DNA of 64,000 bases from positions 1,727,001-1,791,000 of the forward strand of contig NZ_CP073721.1 of NCBI RefSeq assembly GCF_025264685.1, written 5' to 3'. The stretch is from Dactylosporangium roseum (GTDB lineage: Bacteria > Actinomycetota > Actinomycetes > Mycobacteriales > Micromonosporaceae). Position numbers and translations under genes: made by a program. Each line of letters begins with the position of its first letter. The first letter of the stretch is position 1. The notes under the pieces are model-generated. The model was not told the DNA's origin. It was given only the letters and a program-made list of their open reading frames with translations, and did no database searches. Shown here in pieces: positions 8,936 to 19,504 of this stretch.

Positions 8936-10474
8936 CTAGGACCGCTCGAAGCCTGTGAAGGTCGCCACGACCCGGCCGTCGGGGGCCAGCGCGTCGAGGC
9001 GGCCGTGGGCCAGGTTCGCGCTGCGGAACGAGAACGTCCGCACGCCCGGTTCCAGGTCGAGCAGCGGGACGGTGCGCGACAGCCCGCCGGGCGCCGACCG
9101 ATAGCGCAACCGCGCCACCTCCGCGCCGGCCACGCCGTTGACCCGGACCTTGGTCTTCTCCCGCCGCACGAGAAAGCGCACCGGCTCGCCGGGGAGCGGG
9201 TCGGCGCTGAAGTAGAAGTACCGCGGGTTGGCCAGGTCGCTCGCCGAGTACGCCTTGAACGTCGGGTCGGCGCCCGCCGGCAACGGCAGCAGCGCGATCA
9301 CGGTCAGCGCGACGGCGACCGCGGTCACCGGCCGCAGCCAGGCCCGGGAGCGCCGGACCGTGACGACCGCGGCGCCGCCGAAGCCGGCCAGGCAGACCGC
9401 GACGAGCCCGATCGAGCGGGCGTTCTCCAGCAGGAACTGCCAGCCGGGGTAGGTCGAGACGCCGCGGAGCACCGCGCCGAGCGACAGCGTCATGACCACG
9501 AGCAGCACCACCCCCGCGGCGCGCCGCCAGACGCCGTCGGTGGCGATGAGCAGCATCGCCGCCAGTACGGTCCAGACCTGGTGGTGCGTCCAGGACACCG
9601 GCGAGGCGGCGACCGTCGCGCAGCCGACCAGCACCGCCGCCCGGACGTGCTCGCCGTAGCGGTGCAGCCGGCAGGCCCGCAGCATGGCGGCGCCGCAGAC
9701 GACGGCGATCAGCCCGGCCCAGACGAAGGGCAGGACGGCGGGGGAGACCCCGGCCCGCATGAGCATGCCGTGCACCGACTGGTTGCCCAGCGACGCGAGG
9801 TTGCCGATGCGCGAGGTCTCCAGCATGGTGCCGGACCAGTACGCCCAGCTATCGGCCGGCAGCAGTGCCGCCGCCAGCAGCCCGCACCCCGCGAACGCCC
9901 CGGCGGCCCGGGCCGCGTCCTTGTAGCGGCCGGTGATCAGGAAGTAGCCGACGAAGAGCAGCGGGGTCAGCTTGATCGCCGCGGCGACGCCGACGAGGAT
10001 CCCGCGGTACCGCTCCGGCAGCAGCCCCATCGCGTCGACGAGGGCCAGCAGGACGATGAAGATGCTCACCTGGCCGAAGCGGAGGTTGCTCTGCACGGGC
10101 GCCGACACCAGCAGCGCACACGCCATGCCGGCCACCGCGAGCGGCCCGAGGCCCAGCCCGCGCCCGACGGACCGGGCGATGACCACGACGGCGGCGCAGG
10201 TCAGGGCGAGCCAGAGCAACTGCACGGCACCCTCGGGCAGCAGCGTGAGCGGCCGGAACAGCAGGACCGCGAACGGCGGGTAGGTGAACGGCCCGCCGTT
10301 CTCCGCGACGTAGCCGTAGAGCGGGTCTCCGGTGTTGACGGTCTCCGCGGCACCGTAGTAGATGTGCAGGTCCGACAGGCGCTGCGCGATCGGCCGCCGC
10401 ATGACCAGCACGGACGACACCGCGGCGACGATCCCGAAGACCGACCAGGTGGCGACAGCTCTGCGCTCCAGCAT
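8936..10474 (-). CDS. GT87-family (DUF2029) polyprenol-phosphate-mannose-dependent glycosyltransferase-like membrane protein
   Basis: A 512-residue protein with about ten hydrophobic segments and the GT87 hallmark DLHIYYGAAETVNTGDPLYG followed by GGPFTYPPFAVLLF (an early extracytoplasmic loop with the catalytic Asp). Known members are actinobacterial mannosyltransferases that use polyprenyl-phosphate-mannose on the outer face of the membrane to build lipoglycans. After the last membrane helix (about residue 410) comes an extra domain of roughly 95 residues (PTFKAYSASDLANPRYFYF to FTGFERS), predicted extracytoplasmic, which simpler GT87 members lack. The ATG at 10474 starts MLERRAVATWSVFG. Acceptor unknown. 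Divergent from the HhH-GPD gene. Confidence 0.85.
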   Translation of the reverse strand: MLERRAVATWSVFGIVAAVSSVLVMRRPIAQRLSDLHIYYGAAETVNTGDPLYGYVAENGGPFTYPPFAVLLFRPLTLLPEGAVQLLWLALTCAAVVVIARSVGRGLGLGPLAVAGMACALLVSAPVQSNLRFGQVSIFIVLLALVDAMGLLPERYRGILVGVAAAIKLTPLLFVGYFLITGRYKDAARAAGAFAGCGLLAAALLPADSWAYWSGTMLETSRIGNLASLGNQSVHGMLMRAGVSPAVLPFVWAGLIAVVCGAAMLRACRLHRYGEHVRAAVLVGCATVAASPVSWTHHQVWTVLAAMLLIATDGVWRRAAGVVLLVVMTLSLGAVLRGVSTYPGWQFLLENARSIGLVAVCLAGFGGAAVVTVRRSRAWLRPVTAVAVALTVIALLPLPAGADPTFKAYSASDLANPRYFYFSADPLPGEPVRFLVRREKTKVRVNGVAGAEVARLRYRSAPGGLSRTVPLLDLEPGVRTFSFRSANLAHGRLDALAPDGRVVATFTGFERS

Positions 10475-10587
10475 CGCCTCAGGGTAGTGAGCCTCCGCAG
10501 ACGAGGCTCGCCGCTGACGCCAAGCCGTCACCGGCGGCGTCGCCGAGCTCGTGGCACAGGGTGACGCCGACCGGCAAAATGTTCGGC

Positions 10588-11160
10588 ATGGCCATCACGC
10601 TGCCGATCGACGACGACGCCAACCAGTTGCTGACGCGCAGCCCGCTCGCGCTGCTCATCGGCATGGTTCTCGACCAACAGGTGCCGCTGGAGAAGGCGTT
10701 CTCCTCGCCGCACGTGCTCGCGCGGCGAATCGGGCACGAGCCCACCGCCGAGGAACTCGCGGCCTACGATCCCGAGGCGCTGGTCGAGATCTTCGCCCGG
10801 ACGCCGGCCCTGCATCGGTTCCCGAAGGCGATGGCGGCCCGGGTGCGGGAGGTCTGCCAGGCACTCGTCGACCGGTACGACGGCGACGCCGCGGGGCTCT
10901 GGGGCGGCGTCGAGACCGGGCAGGAGTTGCTCCGGCGGGTCGGCGCGCTGCCCGGGTTCGGCAAGCAGAAGGCGCAGATCTTCGTCGCGCTGCTCGGCAA
11001 GCAGTACGGCGTGCGGCCCGACGGCTGGCGTGCGGCCGCCGGTGCGTACGGCGAGCAGGGTTCGTACCGCTCGGTCGCCGACATCGTCGACGCCGCGTCC
11101 CTGGCCAAGGTCCGCGAGTACAAACAGGCCATGAAGGCCGCCGCGAAGACGAAAGCCTAG
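10588..11160 (+). CDS. HhH-GPD-type base-excision DNA repair protein
   Basis: A 190-residue small glycosylase-fold protein. DQQVPLEKAFSSPHVLARRI near the N-terminus and the helix-hairpin-helix loop VGALPGFGKQKAQIFVALLG near the middle are typical of the actinobacterial HhH-GPD group related to AlkA/EndoIII. Members are presumed to remove damaged bases, but substrate data for this subgroup are lacking as far as I know. No Fe-S cysteine cluster is seen. The start is ambiguous: ATG 10588 (MAITLPIDDDANQLL) fits related proteins; ATG 10579 and GTG 10561 are in frame. Confidence 0.85.
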   Translation: MAITLPIDDDANQLLTRSPLALLIGMVLDQQVPLEKAFSSPHVLARRIGHEPTAEELAAYDPEALVEIFARTPALHRFPKAMAARVREVCQALVDRYDGDAAGLWGGVETGQELLRRVGALPGFGKQKAQIFVALLGKQYGVRPDGWRAAAGAYGEQGSYRSVADIVDAASLAKVREYKQAMKAAAKTKA

Positions 11161-11169
11161 AGGCGTACA

Positions 11170-11193
11170 CCCCGGGTGCGGTTGCAACCCGGG
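11170..11193. terminator. Short GC hairpin after the HhH-GPD gene
   Basis: CCCGGGT (11170-11176) pairs with ACCCGGG ten bases later, placed 10 bp after the HhH-GPD stop and about 20 bp before the mscL start. No T-run follows, so termination is only plausible; it would also lie in the mscL leader. Confidence 0.35.
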
Positions 11194-11211
11194 GGCCGTA
11201 GGGTGCCTACC

Positions 11212-11673
11212 GTGCTGAAGGGTTTCCGGGATTTCATCACGCGCGGCAACGTGATCGAGCTTGCCGTCGCCGTTGTCATCGGCGCCGCCTTCAACGGCGT
11301 CGTCACCACGTTCACCAAGTCGTTCCTCGAACCGCTGATCAAGCTGACCGGTGGCATCGGCCTCTCCGACAAGCGGCAGGGCCTCCCGATCGGCAGCCAG
11401 GTCCTCGAGTGGCCGGCGTTCGTCAACTCGGTGATCACCTTCCTGTTCACCGCGGCGACCGTGTACTTCCTGGTCGTACTGCCGATGAACAAGCTCGCGG
11501 AGCGCCGCAAGCGCGGGGTTGCGCCGGAGCCGGCGGCGCCGAGCGACGAGGTGCGGCTGCTCACCGAGATCCGAGACCTGCTCCAGACCGGCACCACCGA
11601 GCGTGAGCGCAACGCGGGTGGGGTGCCCGCGGGCGGTGCTCACTCGGTGCCGGTGAAACCGACGGACGTCTGA
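11212..11673 (+). CDS. mscL: Large-conductance mechanosensitive channel
   Basis: A 153-residue MscL. This homopentameric inner-membrane channel opens under membrane tension and releases solutes during osmotic downshock. The N-terminus LKGFRDFITRGNVIELAVAV, with VVIGAAF forming the first membrane helix and its constriction, and the second helix (VNSVITFLFTAATVYFLVV) are clear. The cytoplasmic tail EVRLLTEIRDLLQ is the conserved C-terminal bundle helix. A Gly/Val/Pro-rich extension of about 25 residues follows it. GTG 11212 was chosen to match the canonical MLKGF start; GTG 11203 is in frame just upstream. Confidence 0.95.
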   Translation: MLKGFRDFITRGNVIELAVAVVIGAAFNGVVTTFTKSFLEPLIKLTGGIGLSDKRQGLPIGSQVLEWPAFVNSVITFLFTAATVYFLVVLPMNKLAERRKRGVAPEPAAPSDEVRLLTEIRDLLQTGTTERERNAGGVPAGGAHSVPVKPTDV

Positions 11674-11720
11674 GCTCCTCCCTCACGGTCCGGGCTGCGG
11701 GCGTGGCAGACTCGGGGGTA

Positions 11721-12071
11721 ATGGCACGCAGGGAACGACCCCAGTTGATCACCGACGCGGCCCGCAGTCCCGAGCAGGAGCTCCGCGAGCGCGAGGTGCG
11801 GTATGTGCTCATGATGCTGCTCCGGGCCGTCTGCGTGGTGGTCGCGGCCATCCTGGTCGCGACCCGCCCACCGCTGCTCTGGCTCTGGCTCACCCTGTGC
11901 ATCGTCGGCGCGGTGGTCCTGCCGTGGGCCGCGGTTCTCCTCGCCAACGACAAGGCCCCGCGCCCCGAGCACCAGCTCCGCAACAAGCTCCACCGCCAGC
12001 CCACGTCCCACCCCGACCCGGCCCACGCGCTCCACGACCGCGAGCACCGGATCATCGACGTCGAGAAGTGA
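11721..12071 (+). CDS. DUF3099 membrane protein
   Basis: A 116-residue protein of the actinobacterial DUF3099 family. The N-terminal motif PQLITDAARSPEQELRERE, two membrane helices (about 35-55 and 60-80) and a hydrophilic His/Asp/Arg-rich tail fit the family. No biochemical function is known. The ATG at 11721 follows GGGGTA; GTG 11703 is an alternative start. It follows mscL by 47 bp in the same direction and converges on psuK with 15 bp between stops. Confidence 0.8.
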   Translation: MARRERPQLITDAARSPEQELREREVRYVLMMLLRAVCVVVAAILVATRPPLLWLWLTLCIVGAVVLPWAAVLLANDKAPRPEHQLRNKLHRQPTSHPDPAHALHDREHRIIDVEK

Positions 12072-12086
12072 CCGCCCTTCGGTGGG

Positions 12087-12962
12087 TCACGGCCGGCCGC
12101 CGAGCCGGCTGACGGCGGCCGCGCCGAGCTCGTTGCCCCGTCGCAGGGCCTCCGCCGGCGGCGCGCCACCGAGCCACGCCGCCAGATAACCGGCGGCGAA
12201 GGCGTCGCCCGCACCCGTCGGATCCACCACCTCGCCCACCGCCACCGCGGCGACGTGCACAGGTGCCTCCGCCGTCCGAGCCGCCCAGGTGGCGCCGCCG
12301 GCGCCCGACTTCACGACCACCTGGCCGGCGTGCTCCAGCAGGGCCGTGGCCAGCTCGCCGGGAGTGCCGTCCGAGCCGGCGATCACCCGCGCCTCGTCGA
12401 GGTTGGCCAGCAGGAGGTCGGCCCAGGGCAGCATCCTCGCGCCCGCGTGTGCCAAGGGAGCGGCCGACGCGGCGTCCAGACTCGTGGTCATGCCACGCCG
12501 CCGCGCCTCGTCCAGCGCGTGCCGGCCCGCCGGCGCGCAGTCCGGGTCGAACAGCACGTATGCCGAAACATGCAGGTGCCGCGCGCCCGGATGGTCGAGG
12601 GCCCGGTCCGCGTCGGCTGGGGAGAGGAGCCGATTGGCGCCCCGGTCGGTGAACATTGTGCGCTCGTCGTCCGAGGTGAGCACGACCACCGTGCCGGTGC
12701 TCGCGCCGGGCACCCGGCGGACCGACGTGCGCACCCCGGCGGCGTGGAGCTCGGCGAGCCGCGCGTCGCCCGGCTCGTCGGCGCCGGCCACACCCGCGAA
12801 CACGACGGGGTGGCCGGTCGACGCCAGCCAGGCGGCGGTGTTCGCCGCGGAGCCGCCGCCGTTGATCCGCACGGCGGCGATGGTGTCCGAACCGATGGCG
12901 AGAGGACCCTCGTGCACGGTCAGGATGTCGGTGACCACGTCACCGATCACGACGACCGTCAC
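12087..12962 (-). CDS. psuK: PfkB-family sugar kinase, probable pseudouridine kinase
   Basis: A 291-residue ribokinase-fold kinase. [11 protein letters not shown] and [17 protein letters not shown] form the PfkB N-terminal signature, and [19 protein letters not shown] the C-terminal one with the catalytic Asp. The GTG start overlaps the psuG stop (GTGA, 12959-12962), so the pair is translationally coupled. Pseudouridine degradation needs exactly this pair: the kinase makes pseudouridine 5'-phosphate and PsuG splits it to uracil and ribose 5-phosphate. Substrate assignment rests on the coupling; the sequence alone says only PfkB family. Confidence 0.85.
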   Translation of the reverse strand: MTVVVIGDVVTDILTVHEGPLAIGSDTIAAVRINGGGSAANTAAWLASTGHPVVFAGVAGADEPGDARLAELHAAGVRTSVRRVPGASTGTVVVLTSDDERTMFTDRGANRLLSPADADRALDHPGARHLHVSAYVLFDPDCAPAGRHALDEARRRGMTTSLDAASAAPLAHAGARMLPWADLLLANLDEARVIAGSDGTPGELATALLEHAGQVVVKSGAGGATWAARTAEAPVHVAAVAVGEVVDPTGAGDAFAAGYLAAWLGGAPPAEALRRGNELGAAAVSRLGGRP

Positions 12963-13867
12963 AGGGCCGCCGCGATGCGGGCCGCCAGCCGGGCGTTGCG
13001 CAGGATGATCCGGACGTTGACGTCGAGGCTCTTGCCCTCGGTGGCCGAGTGGAAGTGCGCGAGGAGGTACGGGGTGACCTCCTTGCCGGTCACGCCGTCC
13101 CGTTCGAGTCCGGCCAGACCCTCGGCGAGCACCCGATCGTGCAGCGCCGGATCGAGTTGCTCGTCGGCCGGGAGCGGATTGGCCACGACCAGCGCCCCGT
13201 CGTGCACCTCGTGGGTGCGCGCGGCACGGATGAGGTCGGCGACGCTCTCCGGGTCGTCGACGGACCAGTCGAGGTCGAAGCCGGCGTCGGTGAGGTAGAA
13301 GCCGGGGAACCGCCGCGTGCCGTAGCCGACGACGCTGACGCCGAGGGTCTCCAGCCGCTCCAGGGTCGCCCCGACGTCGAGGATCGACTTGACGCCCGCG
13401 CAGACGATCGTGATCGGCAGGCGGGACAGCGCGGTCAGGTCGGCCGACTCGTCGAACGTGGCCGAGGCGTCGCGGTGGACACCGCCGAGGCCGCCGGTGG
13501 CGAACACCGGGATGCCCGCCTTCGTGGCGATCGCCGAGGTGGCGGCGACCGTGGTGGCGCCGTCGGCGCGGGCCGCGGCGGCCGGGGCCAGGTCACGCAC
13601 GGACAGCTTGACCACGTCGTCACTGCCGGCCAGGTGGTGGATCTCACCCTCGTCGAGGCCGACCACGATCTCGCCGCCGATCATGCCGATCGTGGCGGGG
13701 ACGGCGCCCTCGGCCCGAACCGTCGCCTCGATCTCTTTCGCGACGGCCAGGTTGGCCGGGCGCGGCAGCCCGTGCGAGATGATCGTGCTCTCGAGCGCGA
13801 CGATGGGCGCGCCGGCGGCGCGGGCCGCCTCGACTTCGGGGCCGAACCGGATGACATGGTTGATCAC
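12959..13867 (-). CDS. psuG: Pseudouridine-5'-phosphate glycosidase
   Basis: A 302-residue PsuG (E. coli enzyme about 312). It reversibly cleaves the C-C glycosidic bond of pseudouridine 5'-phosphate to uracil and ribose 5-phosphate. Signature stretches are present: [20 protein letters not shown] at the N-terminus (nucleotide binding), [27 protein letters not shown] in the middle and [20 protein letters not shown], which carries the conserved lysine. The GTG at 13867 has GGTGGG upstream. Bases 13868-13928 separate it from the divergent DUF3039 gene, so the promoters of both lie in about 60 bp. Confidence 0.93.
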   Translation of the reverse strand: MINHVIRFGPEVEAARAAGAPIVALESTIISHGLPRPANLAVAKEIEATVRAEGAVPATIGMIGGEIVVGLDEGEIHHLAGSDDVVKLSVRDLAPAAAARADGATTVAATSAIATKAGIPVFATGGLGGVHRDASATFDESADLTALSRLPITIVCAGVKSILDVGATLERLETLGVSVVGYGTRRFPGFYLTDAGFDLDWSVDDPESVADLIRAARTHEVHDGALVVANPLPADEQLDPALHDRVLAEGLAGLERDGVTGKEVTPYLLAHFHSATEGKSLDVNVRIILRNARLAARIAAAL

Positions 13868-13928
13868 CAGCCCACCATAGCCCCGCCTCGGCGGGCCGAA
13901 CCCGGTCGAGCCTGGCAGACTGGGAGCC

Positions 13929-14198
13929 GTGACGACCACACCCGAGAGCGATGGCGGGACCCTCCTCGACGAGCAGGTCGAGGAACGGACCGACTACCGG
14001 TACGACGAAGGCGACCACGAGAAGTTCGCGCACTACGTGCCGAAGGACAAAATGATGGAGGCCATGGTCAACGGCACTCCGGTCCGCGCGTTGTGCGGAA
14101 AGCTCTGGGTTCCCACGCGTGACGCGAGCCGGTTCCCGGTGTGCCCGGTGTGCAAGGACATCTACGAGAACGTCGTCCAGAACGACGATCCGTCGTAG
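13929..14198 (+). CDS. DUF3039 protein (small, Cys-containing)
   Basis: An 89-residue actinobacterial DUF3039 protein. The core [20 protein letters not shown], then [13 protein letters not shown] and [11 protein letters not shown], has three cysteines that could bind a metal (C-GK and CPVC). Function unknown; the family is nearly universal in actinobacteria and usually lies beside a helicase like the one downstream. GTG start at 13929. It is followed by a good intrinsic terminator at 14250-14284. Confidence 0.85.
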   Translation: MTTTPESDGGTLLDEQVEERTDYRYDEGDHEKFAHYVPKDKMMEAMVNGTPVRALCGKLWVPTRDASRFPVCPVCKDIYENVVQNDDPS

Positions 14199-14249
14199 TG
14201 ACGTTCGGCGCGTGCCGGGGCCTCACCGGCGCGCGCCCGCTAGGCTGAC

Positions 14250-14284
14250 AAACGCCTTCGAGGTCCACGACCCGGAGGCGTTTT
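14250..14284 (+). terminator. Intrinsic terminator after the DUF3039 gene
   Basis: AAACGCCT (14250-14257) pairs with AGGCGTTT (14276-14283) and ends in TTTT, an unusual T-run in this GC-rich DNA. It lies 52 bp after the DUF3039 stop and 28 bp before the helicase ATG. It may act as terminator or as an attenuator for the helicase. Confidence 0.65.
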
Positions 14285-14311
14285 CATGCGTGGTCGTCTC
14301 GAGGGGGTCGC

Positions 14312-16027
14312 ATGCCGCCGCGTCCGGTGGTGCAGCAAGGTCAGACGCTCCGGGTGTGGCAGCGCAAGGCGCTCATGGAGTACCTGCGCGGCAAGCGTGA
14401 GGACTTCCTGGCGGTCGCGACGCCGGGCGCCGGCAAGACCACGTTCGCGCTGCGGGTGGCCCTGGAGCTGTTCGCCGACGGCACGATCGACAACCTGACC
14501 GTGGTCACCCCGACCGAGCACCTGAAGACGCAGTGGGCGGAAGCCGCGGCACGGGTCGGCGTCGACCTCGACGCCGGGTTCCGCAACTCCGACGTCCACG
14601 CGTCGTCCGACTTCCACGGCACCGTCGTCACCTATGCCCAGGTCGGCATCGCACCGGCGGTACACAAGCGGCGCACGATCACGCGGAAGACTCTCGTGGT
14701 CCTCGACGAGATCCATCACGCCGGCGACTCGCGCTCCTGGGGCGACGGGGTGCGGGCCGCGTTCGAGCCGGCCGTGCGGCGGCTGATGCTGACCGGCACA
14801 CCGTTTCGTTCCGACGAAAATCCGATCCCCTTCGTGCAGTACGAGCGGGGCATGGACGGCCTGCAACGCTCCCGCGCCGACACCGTGTACGGATACGCCG
14901 ACGCGCTGCAGGACGGCGTCGTCCGGCCGGTGATCTTCCTGGCGTACTCGGGCGAGACCCGCTGGCGCACCTCCGCCGGTGACGAGTTGGCCGCGCGGCT
15001 CGGTGAGCCGATGACGCAGGACCTCATCGCGCAGGCGTGGCGGACCGCCCTCGACCCGACCGGCGAATGGATGCAGCAGGTCCTGCGCGCGGCCGACGCA
15101 CGCCTGCAAAACCTGCGCGCCGGTGGCATACCCGACGCCGGTGGCCTGGTCATCGCGAGCGACCAGCAGTCGGCCCGCTCCTACGCGAAGGTCCTCGGCG
15201 AGATCACCGGCGAGAAGGCCGTGGTCGTCCTCTCCGACGACGTCGGCGCCTCGGGCCGGATCGCGGCGTTCGCCGCCTCGCGGGAGCGGTGGATGGTCGC
15301 CGTCCGCATGGTGTCCGAGGGCGTCGACATCCCGCGGCTGGCCGTCGGCGTCTACGCGACGAGCGCGTCGACCCCGCTGTTCTTCGCCCAGGCCATCGGC
15401 CGGTTCGTCCGCGCACGCCGCCAGGGCGAGACGGCCACGGTGTTCGTGCCCAGCGTGCCGCACCTGCTGGAGCTCGCCAGCGAGATGGAGGCCCAGCGCA
15501 ACCACGTCCTCGGCGAGCCGAAGACGAAGGACGGCCTCGACGACGACCTGATCGAGCGCGCCCAGCGAGCCGAGGACGCGAGCGGCGAGCTGGAGAAGCG
15601 CTTCGAGGCCCTGTCCGCGACGGCCGAGCTCGACCAGATCATCTTCGACGGCGCGACCTTCGGCCTGCCGGCGCAGGCGGGGACCCCTGAGGAGGAGGAG
15701 TACCTCGGGCTGCCCGGCCTGCTGACCCCCGACCAGGTGTCGGCGCTGTTGTCGAAGCGCCAGGCGGAGCAGCTCGCGGCCCAGCAACGCAGCGCTCCGG
15801 CCGCGACGGTCGCGGAGCCGGCACCGGCACAGCCCCGCACGGCGGGCGAGCGCCGGATCGTCCTGCGCCGCCAGCTCAACACCCTGGTGGCCGCCCACCA
15901 CCACCGCACGGGCCTGCCGCACGGCAAGATCCACGCCGAGCTGCGCCGCCTGTGCGGCGGCCCGCCCAGCGCCCAGGCGACGATCGAGCAGTTGGAAGAA
16001 CGGATAGCCACGATCCAGACCCTGTAG
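14312..16027 (+). CDS. DEAD/DEAH-type superfamily 2 helicase
   Basis: A 571-residue SF2 ATPase. Visible in order: Walker A ATPGAGKTT (36-44), TPTEHLKTQW (Ia), Walker B LDEIHHAGD (DEIH, 132-135), LTGTPFRSD (III), and in the second RecA domain VRMVSEGVDIPRL (V) and AQAIGRFVRARRQG (VI, arginine fingers). The C-terminal 130 residues are helical and charged, without a recognised nuclease or zinc motif. Members are widespread in actinobacteria beside DUF3039; the nucleic-acid substrate is unknown. It is not RecG, UvrB or a restriction subunit by layout. The ATG at 14312 gives MPPRPVVQQGQTLRVWQRKA; an upstream in-frame start is not evident. Confidence 0.88.
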   Translation: MPPRPVVQQGQTLRVWQRKALMEYLRGKREDFLAVATPGAGKTTFALRVALELFADGTIDNLTVVTPTEHLKTQWAEAAARVGVDLDAGFRNSDVHASSDFHGTVVTYAQVGIAPAVHKRRTITRKTLVVLDEIHHAGDSRSWGDGVRAAFEPAVRRLMLTGTPFRSDENPIPFVQYERGMDGLQRSRADTVYGYADALQDGVVRPVIFLAYSGETRWRTSAGDELAARLGEPMTQDLIAQAWRTALDPTGEWMQQVLRAADARLQNLRAGGIPDAGGLVIASDQQSARSYAKVLGEITGEKAVVVLSDDVGASGRIAAFAASRERWMVAVRMVSEGVDIPRLAVGVYATSASTPLFFAQAIGRFVRARRQGETATVFVPSVPHLLELASEMEAQRNHVLGEPKTKDGLDDDLIERAQRAEDASGELEKRFEALSATAELDQIIFDGATFGLPAQAGTPEEEEYLGLPGLLTPDQVSALLSKRQAEQLAAQQRSAPAATVAEPAPAQPRTAGERRIVLRRQLNTLVAAHHHRTGLPHGKIHAELRRLCGGPPSAQATIEQLEERIATIQTL

Positions 16028-16041
16028 CACCCGCCCCGCCC

Positions 16042-16146
16042 CGATCCCATGATCATGGGGTCGCCCGGACCGGAGCACGCCGCCCCGGCTCCAGCGGCGA
16101 CCGCGACCGACAGATACCACCAGCACGACTGTGCGTCACCATCCGA
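16042..16146 (+). repeat. Composite repeat: palindrome plus C module
   Basis: A CCCATGATCATGGG palindrome (16046-16059, extended to 16042-16063 with one wobble pair) is followed by a C module: GGCTCCAGCGGCGACCGCGA, then CGACAGATACC and ACGACTGTGCGTCACC. The same module occurs reversed before the palindrome at 31743-31774 and again near 50797-50906. It lies 15 bp after the helicase stop. Confidence 0.75.
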
Positions 16147-16224
16147 GCCTGGCCCGGGAGTGGATCCATCCGGTGCGGACCGGGGCCCGTGGGCTGGAGC
16201 TGTGGTCGCTGGCGGGGCGGGCTG

Positions 16225-16266
16225 AAAAAAGCGCACAGGGCGTCCCCCGGAAGGGGCACCCTGTGC
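16225..16266 (-). terminator. Strong Rho-independent terminator for the DUF7455 gene
   Basis: On the minus strand GCACAGGG (16266-16259) and CCCTGTGC (16240-16233) flank a GC-rich inner stem (TGCCCC/GGGGGACG), followed at once by GCTTTTTT. It is the clearest intrinsic terminator in the window and sits 15 bp after the DUF7455 stop. Confidence 0.85.
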
Positions 16267-16280
16267 CACGTAGGTATTTG

Positions 16281-16514
16281 TCAGCTAGCCGAAAGCTCGG
16301 TCCCACGCCACGCGAAGTCCGGGGCGACGGCTACCTCTACCGCGATCTTGACCAGTTTGTCGGCGTACTTGTTGGCGTGATGTCCACAGAAGATCAGGTC
16401 GCCGCCTTCGGCGAGCCGGACTCGGAGTTTCCCTGCCGCGTTGCAGCGGTCGCACCGTTCATCGGCGGCGGGGGGTGCCGCCGTCTCCGGTGGCGGCGTG
16501 AGGGTCGGGGTCAT
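16281..16514 (-). CDS. DUF7455 small zinc-ribbon-like protein
   Basis: A 77-residue protein with the conserved core ERCDRCNAAGKLRVRLAEGG, then DLIFCGHHANKYADKLVKIA. The CxxC pair and the CGHH pair could form a Zn site. The family is actinobacterial, commonly next to the principal sigma gene, with no known function that I can cite. It has its own strong terminator, and 286 bp separate it from the sigA stop upstream, enough for its own promoter. Confidence 0.85.
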   Translation of the reverse strand: MTPTLTPPPETAAPPAADERCDRCNAAGKLRVRLAEGGDLIFCGHHANKYADKLVKIAVEVAVAPDFAWRGTELSAS

Positions 16515-16751
16515 CGCCTTCCTCCTCTGATCGTCACCGACGAACGCTTCCTTGCGTCGTTCACAATTCGTTCAACACCAGGTTGCCCGACATCGTTCCC
16601 GGGTGGTGTGCGGGACCGATGTCACATTTCCGTCGAGTCTCGCGGGGATCGGTGCAACCCCCGCTACGCCTTCCTATCGCGCCCCGGCTGCGATCACAAG
16701 TGGGTTGGCGCGTCGCCACCGGTCTGGAATGCCCTCAGTGACCCGAAACAC

Positions 16752-16783
16752 ACCCGGGCCGCCCCAAAAGGGACAGCCCGGGT
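16752..16783 (-). terminator. Hairpin terminator after sigA
   Basis: ACCCGGGC and GCCCGGGT arms (16752-16759, 16776-16783) with an inner GCCCC/GGGAC part and an AAAAG loop lie 17 bp downstream of the sigA stop. No T-run follows on the minus strand. Confidence 0.6.
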
Positions 16784-16800
16784 TCGCCACAAGCGAAAAC

Positions 16801-18453
<1,653 letters not shown>

Positions 18454-18602
18454 GAACGACCTTCCGGTGCGATGAGCGAGCGACGGCCGGTGCGGCCGGG
18501 TTCGCGCACGGCGCGGCCGTGCTGAGTGGCCGGGTTGCTTTGGTGGCACCCGTGCGCTGTGCCTCCGGGGTGGATTCACAAGCGACAGCGGGCAGCGCGT
18601 GA

Positions 18603-18608
18603 ATTGTA
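18603..18608 (-). promoter_or_regulatory. Candidate -10 box of the sigA promoter
   Basis: TACAAT on the minus strand, 150 bp upstream of the sigA GTG, close to the TANNNT consensus and AT-rich against its surroundings. The matching -35 is poor (GATGTT at 16 bp), so only the -10 is proposed. Confidence 0.4.
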
Positions 18609-18715
18609 ACGCTCTCTCGCGCCAACATCCCGTCTTGTGGACCCCGAACTCGCCTGTTGTGACCGAACGGATGGGCTCGAATCGGACCCCGGGGGGCTTT
18701 GTAAGGATAGTGACC

Positions 18716-19501
18716 ATGGAACTTCTGGCTCTCGCCGTCTCCATCGTCCGCTCCGCGGCAGCGCTCGCCAACCGAATGCGGGCCGAGGGCGTCGCGGCGG
18801 TGGCGACCAAGTCCACGGCCACCGATGTGGTCACCGCCGCCGACCGGGCGGTCGAGCGCCACGTCCGCGAGGCGCTGCTCGCCGCCCGGCCCCATGATGT
18901 GGTACTGGGTGAGGAGTTCGGTGGCGGGCAGGGCGAGGCCCCGGTGCGCTGGATCCTCGACCCGATCGACGGCACCGTGAACTACCTCTACGACCTGCCG
19001 CAATACGCGGTCTCCCTGGCCGCGGAGGTGAACGGCGAGGTGGTCGCCGGGGTGGTCCGCAACGCGGCCACCGGCAAGGAGTGGACCGCCGTCCGCGGCG
19101 GCGGGGCCTTCATCGGCGACCGGCGCCTCACCGGCTCGGCCGAGACCGACCTGTCACAGGCGCTGGTCGGCACGGGGTTCGGCTATGCGGCGGAACGACG
19201 CCTGCACCAGGCCAAGGTGCTCGCCGGGCTGATCGCCGACGTCCGTGACGTGCGCCGGATGGGCGCCGCGTCGATCGACCTCTGCCTCGTGGCGGAGGGC
19301 GGCCTCGACGCCTACTACGAGAAGGGCCTCAACCCGTGGGACCACGCGGCGGGTGGCCTCGTCGCCGCGGAGGCGGGTGTGCTGGTGACCGGCCTCGACG
19401 GCGCGCCGCCCGGGCCGGACATGGTGGTCGCGGCGCCGCCGGCGCTGCACGCACCGCTGCACGAGCGCCTGGTGAGGCTGGACGCGGCCGGCGGGCCGTG
19501 A
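18716..19501 (+). CDS. Inositol monophosphatase family protein (SuhB-like)
   Basis: A 261-residue Mg-dependent, Li-sensitive phosphatase-family enzyme. All metal-site motifs are present: GEEFGG (motif with the Glu ligand), [20 protein letters not shown] (DPIDGT) and [16 protein letters not shown] (WDxAAG). Substrates in the family include inositol-1-phosphate, which in actinobacteria feeds phosphatidylinositol and mycothiol synthesis; substrate here is inferred. ATG 18716 follows AAGGATAG. The equivalent Mtb gene beside sigA is suhB (Rv2701c), supporting the name. It converges on the LytR_C gene with three bases between stops. Confidence 0.9.
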   Translation: MELLALAVSIVRSAAALANRMRAEGVAAVATKSTATDVVTAADRAVERHVREALLAARPHDVVLGEEFGGGQGEAPVRWILDPIDGTVNYLYDLPQYAVSLAAEVNGEVVAGVVRNAATGKEWTAVRGGGAFIGDRRLTGSAETDLSQALVGTGFGYAAERRLHQAKVLAGLIADVRDVRRMGAASIDLCLVAEGGLDAYYEKGLNPWDHAAGGLVAAEAGVLVTGLDGAPPGPDMVVAAPPALHAPLHERLVRLDAAGGP

Positions 19502-19504
19502 CCG

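Noticed and set aside
16042-16063. Palindrome as a restriction or attachment site
   Set aside because: It contains TGATCA but recurs as part of a larger repeat with B and C modules, and no integrase or transfer gene is in the window.
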